From positions 1-62,500 of the forward strand of contig NZ_JAIWOT010000001.1 of the NCBI RefSeq assembly GCF_021295335.1: 62,500 nucleotides of DNA. The letters run 5' to 3'. The first letter of the stretch is position 1; the number at the start of each line of letters is the position of its first letter. A program made the position numbers and the translations under genes. Below the pieces are notes generated by a model, which saw nothing but the letters and a program-made list of their open reading frames with translations, ran no database searches and was not told the DNA's origin. This stretch comes from Komagataeibacter sp. FNDCF1. Its GTDB lineage: Bacteria; Pseudomonadota; Alphaproteobacteria; Acetobacterales; Acetobacteraceae. Positions 40,570 to 49,452 of this stretch are shown piece by piece.

Positions 40570-41205
40570 ATGATGGTTGTTCAGGACATGAAAACGTGGT
40601 GCACCCCCCTTCTGGCCGCAGGCTGCCTGTTGCTAGCCGGTGCCGCGCGGGCGGATGCCCCGGCCACTTCCGCCCCCACCACGGCGGATTCATCGCCTGA
40701 GACCCAGGTCAGTGACGCCACGCGCGCGGAGCGGCTGCTGGCATCACAGATCGGGCTGCGCACCTTTACCTCCGCCGGGTTCCATCCCGGCATGGTGCGC
40801 CATATCGTCATGTTCCGTTTCCTGCCCACCATTACCGACGCGCAGCGCGCCGAGGTAGTGCGACGCTTCATGGCGCTGGGACAGGTTTCGCGCCGCGAGG
40901 ATGGTTCCCCCGTCATTTCCGCCATCGAGACCGGGGCGCAGATCAGTGGCGAAGGCGTTGATGAGGGGCTGCAGCAGGCCTTTCTCGTCACCTTCCGCTC
41001 CGAAGGGGACCGCAACTACTATGTCGGCCGCCCGGTGGTGACCGATCCCGCCTATTTTGACCCGGCGCATGAAGCATTCAAGAAATTCGCGGCCCCCTAT
41101 ATCGTATCGGTGGTCGTGTTTGACTATGCCCTTCCCACCACCCATCCCCAGCGTTCGGCGCCGGTCCGGACCGGCCGCGCGCAGGTTCCCCAGCAGCAGG
41201 GCTGA
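40570..41205 (+). CDS. exported Dabb-family (stress-responsive A/B barrel) protein
   Basis: 211 residues: a signal peptide to about residue 29 (..LLLAGAARADA), a Ser/Thr/Ala-rich linker, and a Dabb domain from about 75 to 185 (MVRHIVMFRFLPTIT at its start and YIVSVVVFDY at its end). Dabb domains are small ferredoxin-like dimers found in stress proteins and some cyclases; the function here is unknown. The position after the diiron protein with a 43-base gap suggests a shared transcript. The start could be 40570 or the next ATG. Confidence 0.75.
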   Translation: MMVVQDMKTWCTPLLAAGCLLLAGAARADAPATSAPTTADSSPETQVSDATRAERLLASQIGLRTFTSAGFHPGMVRHIVMFRFLPTITDAQRAEVVRRFMALGQVSRREDGSPVISAIETGAQISGEGVDEGLQQAFLVTFRSEGDRNYYVGRPVVTDPAYFDPAHEAFKKFAAPYIVSVVVFDYALPTTHPQRSAPVRTGRAQVPQQQG

Positions 41206-41242
41206 CGGGCCGGATATCCCCATCAAGGAGTGACACCATATC

Positions 41243-42001
41243 ATGACAACCGTGACCCTCGGGCATCTGGACAGCACCGTGCAGCAGGCGGGTGCCGCAG
41301 CGGTGGCGCGCGTGCTTGAAGCCTATGACCTTGAAATCGAATATGTCGTTGCCGCCCGTGCGGAGATGGTGGAGCACATGCGCCAGGGCGATGTGGACCT
41401 GTTCGTCTCGGCCTGGCTGCCTGATATCGATGCGGGCTTCATGGCGCCCGGACTGGGCATGGAGCCGTTCGGTCAGCTTTACCGCCCCGCCTTTGGCTGG
41501 TGCGTGCCCGAAGCCGCGGCCACCGGCATGACCTCCATTGCCGCACTGGCGGCGGAATCCTGCCCTGTCGGGCGTGAAATCGTGGCGCCCGCATCGGCCA
41601 TAGACCTGGTGCGTCAGGTCGTGGCCGCCTATAACCTGACCGAAGCCGGATACACCATCGCCACCCGTCCGGATGAACAGGCCGCGGACCATGCGGCGCA
41701 TGTGCTGGAAAACAGCCTGCCCGAGATCATTCCCGTCTGGCAGCCTTCCTTCGTGCATTACGGCCAGCGTGTGGTCCAGCTGGAAGACCCCAAGGGCGCC
41801 TGTGGACCCGAACAGGACGCCCGTATCCTGATCCGCTCCGCCATCCGTGCGGACATGGACCAGGACCTGCTGGATGAACTGGACGAACTGACGCTGGGCA
41901 ACAAGGTCGTCAGCGCGCTTGACCATGCCATGCGCACCGAAGGCATGAGTGCCGAGGACGCGGCGGAAGCCTGGCAGCGCGGCAAGCTGCTGCCCCGCTG
42001 A
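41243..42001 (+). CDS. orphan glycine-betaine-type substrate-binding-like protein without signal peptide
   Basis: 252 residues with the OpuAC-type periplasmic binding-protein fold (GHLDSTVQQAGAAAVARVL; VDLFVSAWLPD; PVWQPSFVHY supplies aromatic residues of a betaine-like pocket). There is no signal peptide or lipobox, and no permease or ATPase gene beside it, so it is unlikely to act in import in the usual way. It may be a cytoplasmic ligand sensor or scavenger. It follows the Dabb gene by 37 bases and precedes the methyltransferase by 10 bases. Confidence 0.7.
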   Translation: MTTVTLGHLDSTVQQAGAAAVARVLEAYDLEIEYVVAARAEMVEHMRQGDVDLFVSAWLPDIDAGFMAPGLGMEPFGQLYRPAFGWCVPEAAATGMTSIAALAAESCPVGREIVAPASAIDLVRQVVAAYNLTEAGYTIATRPDEQAADHAAHVLENSLPEIIPVWQPSFVHYGQRVVQLEDPKGACGPEQDARILIRSAIRADMDQDLLDELDELTLGNKVVSALDHAMRTEGMSAEDAAEAWQRGKLLPR

Positions 42002-42011
42002 GGCCTGTGCC

Positions 42012-43286
42012 ATGACCATGCATGACGGTGACACGCCCCCCGGCCATGACGCGCGCGACGCCGGCCTGCGGGCCCAGTACGAGCATTACCCCTATCCCGC
42101 CCGCGACCCGCGGGAGGAAAAAAGCAGGCTGCTGATCGGCAGCCCCAGCCACCTGCGGGAAATCGACTACTGGGTATTTGGCGCCACCCGCCCGCAATCC
42201 ACCCCGCTGCGGGTGCTGGTGGCCGGGTGCGGCACGGGCGATGGCGCGATCATGCTGGCCACCCACATGGCACGTGCGGGACGGGTGGGTGAGGTGCTGT
42301 GCCTTGACCGCTCTCCCGCCGCACTGGATACGGCCCGGGCCCGCGCGGCGGTGCGCGGGCTGGAAAACATGCGTTTCGTGCAGGGCGACCTGACCGATCT
42401 TGCCACGGTCGCGCCCGGCCCGTTCGACTACATCGACTGCTGCGGCGTGCTGCATCACCTGCCGGACCCCGATGCCGGGCTGGCGGCGCTGGAGGGCGTG
42501 CTGGCCCCCGGCGGGGGCATGGGGCTCATGGTTTATGCCCCTTACGGGCGCACCGGTGTGTACATGCTGCAGGACGCGCTGGAACGTCTGGCGCCGGTGG
42601 CGGATGCGCCCCGGCAGCGGCTGGACGTGGCGCGCCGGGTCATGCGCCACCTGCCCGCCACGGCATGGCTGCGGCAGAACACCAATTTTGGCGACCATCT
42701 GAGCGGTGGCGACGCGGGACTGTATGACCTGCTGCTCAACCCGCGGGACCGGGCGTATGACATCACCGCCTTCCATGCGCTGCTGGAGCGCGCGGGACTG
42801 GCTGCGGCCTGTCTTATGGAACCCGCCCGTTACGATCCCGCCCTGCTGCTGCCCGACCCGCGCCTGCGTGAACGTATCGCGGCCCTGCCCGAACGTGCGC
42901 GCCAGGCGGTGGCGGAGGATGTGGCGGGCAACATGGCGACCCATGTCGCCTATGTCCGCCGTGTAAGTGAACCGGTGGCGCGCGCGGATGCGCTGGCACC
43001 CGGCGCCGTGCCGGTCATGCGCGAGATTCCGGGTCTGGAACTGGCCCGCATGATGGGGCCGGACGATCGCCTGCCCTTTGCCTTTGGCACCCTGCAGGTT
43101 GCCATTTCGCTTCCGCCACAGGCGCGCGGCATCCTGCCGCTGATTGATGGCGAGCGCACGCTGGCCGATATCGCGGCGATAATGGAAACGCGCGGCCTGT
43201 CCGCCACACGTTTCGCCCGGGTGTGGGAACAGATGTTCACCACGCTGGAATCGCTCAACCGGGTGCTGCTGCGCGCACCACGCTGA
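42012..43286 (+). CDS. class I SAM-dependent methyltransferase with C-terminal extension
   Basis: A 424-residue protein. The Rossmann methyltransferase core (about 60-210) has motif I LVAGCGTGDG at 69-78, the acidic end of strand 2 in CLDRS, and GVLHHLPDP. A further 200 residues follow; the last 75 (ILPLIDGERTLADIAAIM) resemble a PqqD-like winged helix. Such fused enzymes often methylate peptides or small molecules; substrate unknown. GAGG at 42000-42003 supports the ATG at 42012 rather than an upstream codon at 41949 inside the previous gene. The neighbour upstream is a betaine-binding-like protein, which may hint at methylamine or methyl-donor metabolism. Confidence 0.8.
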   Translation: MTMHDGDTPPGHDARDAGLRAQYEHYPYPARDPREEKSRLLIGSPSHLREIDYWVFGATRPQSTPLRVLVAGCGTGDGAIMLATHMARAGRVGEVLCLDRSPAALDTARARAAVRGLENMRFVQGDLTDLATVAPGPFDYIDCCGVLHHLPDPDAGLAALEGVLAPGGGMGLMVYAPYGRTGVYMLQDALERLAPVADAPRQRLDVARRVMRHLPATAWLRQNTNFGDHLSGGDAGLYDLLLNPRDRAYDITAFHALLERAGLAAACLMEPARYDPALLLPDPRLRERIAALPERARQAVAEDVAGNMATHVAYVRRVSEPVARADALAPGAVPVMREIPGLELARMMGPDDRLPFAFGTLQVAISLPPQARGILPLIDGERTLADIAAIMETRGLSATRFARVWEQMFTTLESLNRVLLRAPR

Positions 43287-43291
43287 CGGGC

Positions 43292-43831
43292 ATGGAACCG
43301 CCGGCCGTCCCCATGCTGCCAGTCGTCATATTCGGCGCGAAGCTGCGGCCCGACGGCACGGCAGGCCGCACGCTGCTGCACAGGGTGGAGGCGGCCTGCG
43401 CCTTTGGCCGCGCGCGGAAGCGGGTTGTCTATGTGCCCACCGGTGGTCCGTGCCCGCCTTCCGGCGTGACGGAGGGGCATGTGATGGCCCGCCTGCTCCA
43501 TGATGCCGGTGTGGCGTCCGGGCATGTGCTGGTGGATGAGACAGCGCCGGACACGCTGGCGTCCGTCATCGCCTGCACGCGGCTTTTGCGTGCGGCGGGC
43601 CATATGGGGCCGGTGGCCGTGGCCTCCAGCGCCTATCACCTGCCACGCTGTATCGTGCTCATGCGGATGATGGGGTGGGACCGTGTGATCCGGGTGCCGC
43701 CACCGCCCGTGCCCGCCGCGCGGGGGTGGCGCAAACGCTGGTTCTGGCGCCTGCGCGAAGGGGCAGCCCTGCCATGGGACGTACTGCTGCTGGCCATATG
43801 GCGGCTGCGGGGCGGGCATGATGGTGATTGA
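43292..43831 (+). CDS. YdcF/DUF218-family protein
   Basis: 179 residues with the DUF218 (YdcF/SanA-like) fold: VVIFGAKL at the start, YVPTGG, VLVDETAPDTLASV with the conserved Glu/Thr and ASSAYHLPR. DUF218 proteins act in envelope integrity or bind nucleotide-like ligands; the exact role is unknown. The start at 43292 has only a weak RBS; 43313 is an alternative. It follows the methyltransferase by 5 bases, so it is probably cotranscribed, and precedes fabD by 65 bases. Confidence 0.75.
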   Translation: MEPPAVPMLPVVIFGAKLRPDGTAGRTLLHRVEAACAFGRARKRVVYVPTGGPCPPSGVTEGHVMARLLHDAGVASGHVLVDETAPDTLASVIACTRLLRAAGHMGPVAVASSAYHLPRCIVLMRMMGWDRVIRVPPPPVPAARGWRKRWFWRLREGAALPWDVLLLAIWRLRGGHDGD

Positions 43832-43896
43832 CACTGCCTGCCCAAGCCCGCATCACGCGGGTGATGCGAAAAACAACATGAGTGTGGATGGAAGTC

Positions 43897-44874
43897 ATGC
43901 CTGTGCAAGCCTTTGTTTTTCCCGGTCAGGGAAGCCAGTCAGTGGGAATGGGCCGTGACCTGGCCGAAGCCTTCGCCCCCGCGCGCGAAGTGTTTCAGGA
44001 AGTCGATGATGCACTGGGCCAGCATCTCTCCACGCTCATGTTCGAAGGGCCGATGGAGGAACTGACCCGCACCGACAATGCCCAGCCTGCCCTGATGGCC
44101 GTCTCGCTTGCCGTGCTGCGGGTGCTGGAGCGCGAAGGTGGTGTTGATCTGAAGCGGGACGTGGCGCTGGTCGCGGGGCATTCGCTGGGGGAATATTCCG
44201 CCCTTGCCGCCGCCGGTGCGCTGGGTATTGCCCAGACCGCGCGCCTGCTGCGCCTGCGCGGTAATGCCATGCAGGAAGCCGTCCCCCCCGGAGAGGGCGG
44301 GATGGCGGCGCTGATCGGTGCGGACATGGACATGGCGCGCGCCGCCGGCCTGTGCGCCGAAGCCGCGACCTTTACCGATGACACCGGCAAAACCCGCACG
44401 GAGGTGCTGGAAGTCGCCAACGACAATGGTGGCGGCCAGGTGGTCGTGGCGGGGCAGATGGCGGCGATTGACCGCGTGATCGCCCTGGCCAGGGAGCAGG
44501 GTGTCAAGCGCGCGCTCAGGCTGCCGGTCTCGGCCCCCTTCCACTGCTCCATGATGGCACCGGCGGCGGCGGCGATGCGCGCGGCCCTGGCCGATACGGA
44601 CATCGCGGCCCCCGTCGTGCCCGTGGTGGCGAATGTCACGGCGGCCAAGGTCACGGACCCTGCCGCCATCCGTGACCTGCTGGTCCGTCAGGTGACCGGC
44701 ACCGTGCGCTGGCGCGAAAGTGTCGATGCCATGGTGGGCATGGGTGTCGACAGCTTTGTCGAGATCGGGGCGGGCAAGGTGCTGGCCGGGCTGGTGCGGC
44801 GCATAAACGGCGATGTGGCGACCCGTTCGGTCGGCACCCCCGCCGATATCGAGGCCTATCTGGCCGCACGCTGA
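43897..44874 (+). CDS. fabD: malonyl-CoA--ACP transacylase
   Basis: FabD (325 aa) loads malonyl groups on ACP for fatty acid synthesis. FPGQGSQ at residues 8-14 and the nucleophile elbow GHSLGEYSALAA with Ser96 are intact; the catalytic His is in SAPFHCSMM. Candidate starts are GTG 43882, ATG 43888 and ATG 43897; the last fits the family N terminus. It heads fabD-fabG-acpP-fabF-mltG. The gap to fabG holds an imperfect GC-rich hairpin (about 44884-44915) without a T tract. Confidence 0.95.
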   Translation: MPVQAFVFPGQGSQSVGMGRDLAEAFAPAREVFQEVDDALGQHLSTLMFEGPMEELTRTDNAQPALMAVSLAVLRVLEREGGVDLKRDVALVAGHSLGEYSALAAAGALGIAQTARLLRLRGNAMQEAVPPGEGGMAALIGADMDMARAAGLCAEAATFTDDTGKTRTEVLEVANDNGGGQVVVAGQMAAIDRVIALAREQGVKRALRLPVSAPFHCSMMAPAAAAMRAALADTDIAAPVVPVVANVTAAKVTDPAAIRDLLVRQVTGTVRWRESVDAMVGMGVDSFVEIGAGKVLAGLVRRINGDVATRSVGTPADIEAYLAAR

Positions 44875-44947
44875 AAAAACCACGCGCCCGTGGCACCGGA
44901 CCCCGGGCGTGTCTGATTGATGGATACCAAAGGGGAACGGACAGGTC

Positions 44948-45703
44948 ATGTTCAGGCTGGACGGAAAAGTCGCGCTGGTTACCGGCGCATCGGGTGGAAT
45001 CGGGCGCGAGATTGCCCGCGCATTGCATGCGCAGGGGGCTGCTGTCGTGCTGTCCGGCACCCGCCAGGGCGTGCTGGATGACGTGGCGGCCGAAATCGGC
45101 GCGCAGGGCGGGGCGGAGCGGGTGCATGTCTGTGCCGCCGACCTGTCAGACCCGGCGGCGGCGGATGCGCTGGTGGCGGGCGCCGAGGAAAAGGCAGGTG
45201 CCCCGCTGGCCATTCTGGTCAACAACGCGGGCCTGACACGCGACACGCTTGCGATTCGCATGAAGGACGAGGACTGGAACCGCGTGCTGGACGTGGACCT
45301 TGCCGCCCCCTTCCGCCTGTGCCGTGCGGCACTGAAGGGCATGCTGCGGCGCCGGGCAGGGCGGATCGTCAGCATCGCCTCCGTCGTGGGGGTGACGGGC
45401 AATGCGGGACAGGCCAATTATGCCGCAGCCAAGGCCGGGATGATCGGCATGGGCAAGTCGCTGGCGCAGGAAGCAGGCAGCCGTGGGGTGACCGTGAACA
45501 CGGTGGCCCCGGGCTTTGTCCAGACCGCGATGACCGACGTCCTGCCTGATGCGCAGAAGGAAAAGCTGGTGGGTGCCATTCCGCTTGGCCGCATGGGCCA
45601 GCCACAGGATATCGCTCCCGCCGTGGTCTATCTTGCCTCTGACGAGGCAGGCTGGATCACGGGGGCCACGATTCATGTCAATGGCGGCATGGCGATGCCC
45701 TGA
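44948..45703 (+). CDS. fabG: 3-oxoacyl-ACP reductase
   Basis: FabG (251 aa) is the NADPH-dependent short-chain dehydrogenase that reduces 3-oxoacyl-ACP. The cofactor loop is TGASGGIG at 12-19, NNAGLTRD follows, and the catalytic Tyr158 and Lys162 lie in YAAAK. The C-terminal ..GATIHVNGGMAM is typical. The start has ACAGG close to the ATG. acpP follows after a 258-base leader. Confidence 0.95.
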   Translation: MFRLDGKVALVTGASGGIGREIARALHAQGAAVVLSGTRQGVLDDVAAEIGAQGGAERVHVCAADLSDPAAADALVAGAEEKAGAPLAILVNNAGLTRDTLAIRMKDEDWNRVLDVDLAAPFRLCRAALKGMLRRRAGRIVSIASVVGVTGNAGQANYAAAKAGMIGMGKSLAQEAGSRGVTVNTVAPGFVQTAMTDVLPDAQKEKLVGAIPLGRMGQPQDIAPAVVYLASDEAGWITGATIHVNGGMAMP

Positions 45704-45816
45704 GGGATGTGATATTCTGCTGGACAGCCGTGTTGCAGGTGACACAAAAAAGGGTCCTGACAGCCCGGGCTGTCCCTGAATTGCGGGGCATGCGGACAGG
45801 AAATGCAATCACTGCC

Positions 45817-45870
45817 TTGGCGATTGTACCAAAACCGTGCTAATCGCCCGCAGCTTCGTCCGAAGCGGGC
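45817..45870 (+). promoter_or_regulatory. candidate acpP promoter and leader hairpin
   Basis: In the 258-base fabG-acpP gap, TTGGCG (45817-45822) and GCTAAT (45839-45844) are 16 bases apart and could form a promoter. Directly after it, GCTTCG (45853-45858) pairs with CGAAGC (45861-45866), and GCCCGC (45846-45851) can pair with GCGGGC (45865-45870). Further upstream GACAGCCC/GGGCTGTC (45759-45774) is a perfect 16-base palindrome. A separate strong promoter with a structured leader fits the high expression of acpP. Confidence 0.4.
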
Positions 45871-45961
45871 CGGTACGCAACACCGGTTTGCAGGGACGTA
45901 ACAGGATGACCACGTTTCGAACCGCCCGTTTCTTTCAGGGGCAGACAGGAAGCAGAGACAG

Positions 45962-46201
45962 ATGAGCGAAATCGCTGATAAGGTTAAGAAGATCGTAGTC
46001 GAGCACCTCGGTGTGGACGAAAGCAAGGTCACCCCCGATGCATCGTTCATCGACGATCTGGGTGCGGACAGCCTCGACACGGTTGAGCTGGTCATGGCTT
46101 TCGAAGAAGCGTTCAGCGTCGAAATCCCCGAGGATGCGGCTGAAAAGATCACGACCGTGAAGGACGCGATCGACTACATCGAGAAGCAGAAGGCTGCCTG
46201 A
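45962..46201 (+). CDS. acpP: acyl carrier protein
   Basis: A 79-residue acidic ACP for fatty acid synthesis. The 4'-phosphopantetheine site is Ser37 in [10 protein letters not shown]. The helix pattern and the C-terminal [14 protein letters not shown] are typical. AGGAAG lies about a dozen bases before the ATG. It is the housekeeping ACP; a second, more divergent ACP sits in the sphingolipid locus at 59041-59292. Confidence 0.97.
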   Translation: MSEIADKVKKIVVEHLGVDESKVTPDASFIDDLGADSLDTVELVMAFEEAFSVEIPEDAAEKITTVKDAIDYIEKQKAA

Positions 46202-46270
46202 TCGGTTTTTTCCGGTCACGTTTTTACGAATTCAGTCAGGTATCGTTACTTTCAGGAGCAGGACGGGTTG

Positions 46271-47554
46271 ATGCAGTCTACCGGATTGACGTCTGGACAG
46301 CGGCGCGTTGTCGTAACCGGTATGGGTATTGTCAGCCCGCTTGGACTGGGGGTTGAACGCAACTGGTCACGCCTGCTGGCCGGGGAAAACGGTTTTGGCC
46401 GTATTTCTGCGTTTGATGCGTCCGACCTGCCGGCACAGGTGGCGGGCGAAGTGCCCGCCGGCCCCACGGGAAGTGGCGGCCTGACCCTTTCGGACTGGGT
46501 GCCGGTCAAGGACCAGAAGAAGATGGACCGCTTCATCCATCTTGGCCTTGTCGCGGCAACCGAGGCGGTCGAGGATTCGGGCTGGAAGCCGGAATCGGAG
46601 GAAGACCGCTGCCGCACCGGCGTCATGATCGGTGCCGGCATCGGCGGCCTGCAGACCATCTACGAGGCATCGGTGACGGTAAAGGAAGGACGGGCCCGCA
46701 GGCTCTCGCCTTTCTTCATTCCGTCCGCCCTGATCAATCTGGTCTCGGGGCATGTCTCGATCAAATACGGATTCAAGGGACCGAACCATTCGGTCGTGAC
46801 AGCGTGCGCCACCGGCGTACATGCCATCGGCGACGCCGCCCGCATGATCATGCTGGGCGATGCCGACGTGATGGTGGCCGGTGGGGCGGAAGCCGCCGTA
46901 TGCCCGCTGGGCATTGCGGGCTTCTGCTCGGCCAAGGCGCTGTCCACCCATTTCAATGACACGCCGGAAAAGGCATCCCGCCCATGGGACCGCGATCGCG
47001 ACGGTTTCGTGATGGGTGAGGGATCGGGCATTGTCGTGCTGGAAGAATACGAGCATGCCAAGGCCCGTGGCGCCAAGATCTATGCCGAAGTGATCGGCTA
47101 TGGCATGTCCGGTGACGCGCATCACATCACCGCACCCGCACCGGGGCATGAAGGTGCTTTCCGCGCCATGCAGAATGCCGTGCGCAGCGCGGGCCTGACC
47201 ACGGCAGACATCCAGTATGTCAACGCCCATGGCACATCCACCATGGCCGATGACCTGGAACTGGAAGCCGTGGAGCGCCTGTTTGGCGATGATGCGCGCA
47301 GGCTGGCCATGTCTTCCACCAAATCGGCCACGGGCCACCTGCTGGGGGCCGCCGGCGCCGTGGAAGCGATCTATTCCATCCTGGCCATTCGCGACAACGT
47401 CGCGCCCCCTACGCTCAACCTGGACAATCCATCTCGGGAAAGCGTGATTGACCGCGTGGCCCATACGGCACAGGAGCGGAAGATCGATACCATCCTGTCC
47501 AACAGCTTCGGCTTTGGCGGGACCAATGCCAGCGTGATCCTGCGCGGCGTATGA
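46271..47554 (+). CDS. fabF: 3-oxoacyl-ACP synthase II
   Basis: FabF (427 aa) condenses malonyl-ACP with acyl-ACP in chain elongation. The nucleophile is Cys179 in TACATGVHA; the two catalytic histidines are in NAHGTST and KSATGHLLGA, and the C-terminal NSFGFGGTNAS loop is intact. A TTG at 46268 directly precedes the chosen ATG. It is followed by a GC hairpin, then mltG. Confidence 0.96.
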   Translation: MQSTGLTSGQRRVVVTGMGIVSPLGLGVERNWSRLLAGENGFGRISAFDASDLPAQVAGEVPAGPTGSGGLTLSDWVPVKDQKKMDRFIHLGLVAATEAVEDSGWKPESEEDRCRTGVMIGAGIGGLQTIYEASVTVKEGRARRLSPFFIPSALINLVSGHVSIKYGFKGPNHSVVTACATGVHAIGDAARMIMLGDADVMVAGGAEAAVCPLGIAGFCSAKALSTHFNDTPEKASRPWDRDRDGFVMGEGSGIVVLEEYEHAKARGAKIYAEVIGYGMSGDAHHITAPAPGHEGAFRAMQNAVRSAGLTTADIQYVNAHGTSTMADDLELEAVERLFGDDARRLAMSSTKSATGHLLGAAGAVEAIYSILAIRDNVAPPTLNLDNPSRESVIDRVAHTAQERKIDTILSNSFGFGGTNASVILRGV

Positions 47555-47559
47555 GACCG

Positions 47560-47580
47560 GGGCGCCTGCGGGCGCCCTTT
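47560..47580 (+). terminator. GC hairpin after fabF
   Basis: GGGCGCC (47560-47566) pairs perfectly with GGCGCCC (47571-47577) across TGCG, followed by TTT. It begins six bases after the fabF stop. The T run is short, so termination may be partial and mltG may still be read from upstream. Confidence 0.55.
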
Positions 47581-47614
47581 CCATTTCCAGCAATATAATG
47601 GGTAAGGAGACGGT

Positions 47615-48613
47615 GTGCGCAGGATTCTGGCGGCATTGGGGCTGGTATTCCTTCTGCTGGTCCTGTCAGGTCTTGGCATCGGCTTCCTGGGCATAAGGCA
47701 TTACGATGCACCCGGACCGCTGGCGGAACAGCGTGCGGTTGTCATCCCGCATGGGGGGACGGCGCAGGTGCTGGCCACGCTGCAGGATGCCGGCGTGCTG
47801 CAGCGCGACTGGTCCACGCAGCAGGTGTTCACGGCCGCAACGGCCCTGACGCGGGTGGACGGGGCCTTCCATGCGGCTGAACTGGTGTTTCCCGCGCATG
47901 GGTCCATCCATCAGGTACTGCTGGTGCTCCGGCACGGCAGGCCGGTCATACACAGGCTGACCATCCCCGAAGGCCTGTCCGCCATCCAGATTGCGGCCCT
48001 GCTGGAACAGGCACCCTACATGGATGGCAGTTTCCCGTTCCCTGCCGAAGGGTCGGTCATGCCGCTGACCTATGATTATGAATGGGGCATGTCACGCGCG
48101 CAGATGCTGGCCCGCATGCAGCATGCCATGGACCGCGCTCTTGATCACGCATGGGAAGGGCGCGAGACTGATCCTGCCATCATGGACCGCCATGCCCTGC
48201 TGGTACTGGCTTCCATGATCGAACGCGAGACGGGCAGCGCGGATGAACGCCCACTGGTGGCGCGCGTGTTCCTCAACCGGCTTCATCAGGGCATGCGGCT
48301 CCAGTCGGACCCGACGGTGGTCTATGGCCTGAACCACGGGGTGGGGCCATTGGGCCACGCCCTGTCCCATGCCGACCTGCTGCAGCCGACACCGTACAAT
48401 ACATATGTCATTACCGGCCTGCCGCCGGAGCCGATCTGTTCGCCGGGCATGGCATCGCTTGAGGCGGCTGCCCATCCGGCACAGGGGGGGGCGCTCTATT
48501 TTGTAGCCAATGGCCATGGTGGCCACGATTTCGCGGCCACGCTGGGGGACCATAACCGCAATGTCTCGGCTTTCCGGGCTGCAAGGCGGGGCCAGGTCCC
48601 TGCCGGAAAATAG
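47615..48613 (+). CDS. mltG: endolytic murein transglycosylase MltG
   Basis: MltG (332 aa, YceG family) cleaves nascent glycan strands in peptidoglycan and sets their length. A single N-terminal membrane helix (about 5-25) is followed by a LysM-like region and the YceG domain; the catalytic Glu lies in MIERETGS (Glu203/Glu205), with RVFLNRLHQGMRLQSDPTV next. AAGGAG six bases before GTG 47615 sets the start. Location after fabF is common in Alphaproteobacteria. It is convergent with the SYLF gene, 17 bases away. Confidence 0.93.
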   Translation: MRRILAALGLVFLLLVLSGLGIGFLGIRHYDAPGPLAEQRAVVIPHGGTAQVLATLQDAGVLQRDWSTQQVFTAATALTRVDGAFHAAELVFPAHGSIHQVLLVLRHGRPVIHRLTIPEGLSAIQIAALLEQAPYMDGSFPFPAEGSVMPLTYDYEWGMSRAQMLARMQHAMDRALDHAWEGRETDPAIMDRHALLVLASMIERETGSADERPLVARVFLNRLHQGMRLQSDPTVVYGLNHGVGPLGHALSHADLLQPTPYNTYVITGLPPEPICSPGMASLEAAAHPAQGGALYFVANGHGGHDFAATLGDHNRNVSAFRAARRGQVPAGK

Positions 48614-48630
48614 GGGCCGCCCGCGCAGGT

Positions 48631-49452
48631 TTACTGCGGTGGCAGGCTCTGGCTGCTGACCGAACCCGATGGAGCCGTTGCCATGGGCTGCTGGGCAGCC
48701 GGGCTGGCTGTTGTGGTGTTCGTGGTGGTCTGTCCATTTTTGTCCGGTCGGCTCTGGGCGGTGCTGAGCACCTCGCTCAGGGCGGAACGCAGCGGGTCGG
48801 CGCCAGAGTTGTTGACGCGCATGGAGACGACGATGTCCTCCGGCCCGACGATCTGATTGTAATAGGCACGGTTGGCGGCGCTGTTTACCCGCATCTTGGA
48901 GCCACCCAGGGCGGCCCCGGCGAACAGCCCCTTGGATTTCTGCACGCCCTTGATGCTGGTATTATGCTCGCCTGCCGTTCCGCTTTCCAGCCCTGAACCG
49001 GATGAGGCAAACGACGTGCCTACATCCGCGCTCAGCTTGAACTGGCTGTCCAGCAGCGACTGCACGCCATCGTCCGTCATGACGAACAGCATGACCTCCA
49101 CATCCTGCATGCCAAGCTGCAGCCCGAAATTGGCCGAGGACATGCGGTAGAACGCAGGATCGGACCATGAGCCATGGGCGTCGCGCGTCAGGAACACGCA
49201 GCCCCCGCCGCCGCCACCAAAGGCGATGGACATGCGGAAGACGGACGGGCAGACAATCACGCCGCGTGCCGCGGCAAGGTAACGGGTGACCTTGCTGTTC
49301 GCCGTGGCGGTGGAGAACATGTCCCTTACGGTCAGGGTGGCACGGTCCACCAGGCTCTGTTCTTCCTCCATGCTTGCTGCAAGGGCGGTATGGAGCGGCA
49401 TCATCAGGGCCATGGTGGCAAGTGATGTCCTGATGAAATGAGATGTGCGCAA
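48631..49452 (-). CDS. exported SYLF-domain (YSC84-like) lipid-binding protein
   Basis: 273 residues with a signal peptide (cleavage near ALAA-S, residue 26) and a SYLF domain (about 30-215), recognised by ARGVIVCPSVFRMSIAFGGGGGGCVF and DVEVMLFVMTDDGVQSLL. SYLF domains bind phosphoinositides in eukaryotes; the bacterial role at the envelope is unclear. A Thr/Pro/Ser-rich tail follows (about 230-273). It is on the minus strand downstream of the inositol-phosphatase-like gene, and between them lies a direct repeat TCATGGCC (49523-49530, 49534-49541). Confidence 0.82.
   Translation of the reverse strand: MRTSHFIRTSLATMALMMPLHTALAASMEEEQSLVDRATLTVRDMFSTATANSKVTRYLAAARGVIVCPSVFRMSIAFGGGGGGCVFLTRDAHGSWSDPAFYRMSSANFGLQLGMQDVEVMLFVMTDDGVQSLLDSQFKLSADVGTSFASSGSGLESGTAGEHNTSIKGVQKSKGLFAGAALGGSKMRVNSAANRAYYNQIVGPEDIVVSMRVNNSGADPLRSALSEVLSTAQSRPDKNGQTTTNTTTASPAAQQPMATAPSGSVSSQSLPPQ

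Noticed and set aside
47594-47599. TATAAT before mltG
   Set aside because: It would place the start site about 9 bases from the GTG, leaving no room for the RBS, and no -35 is present.
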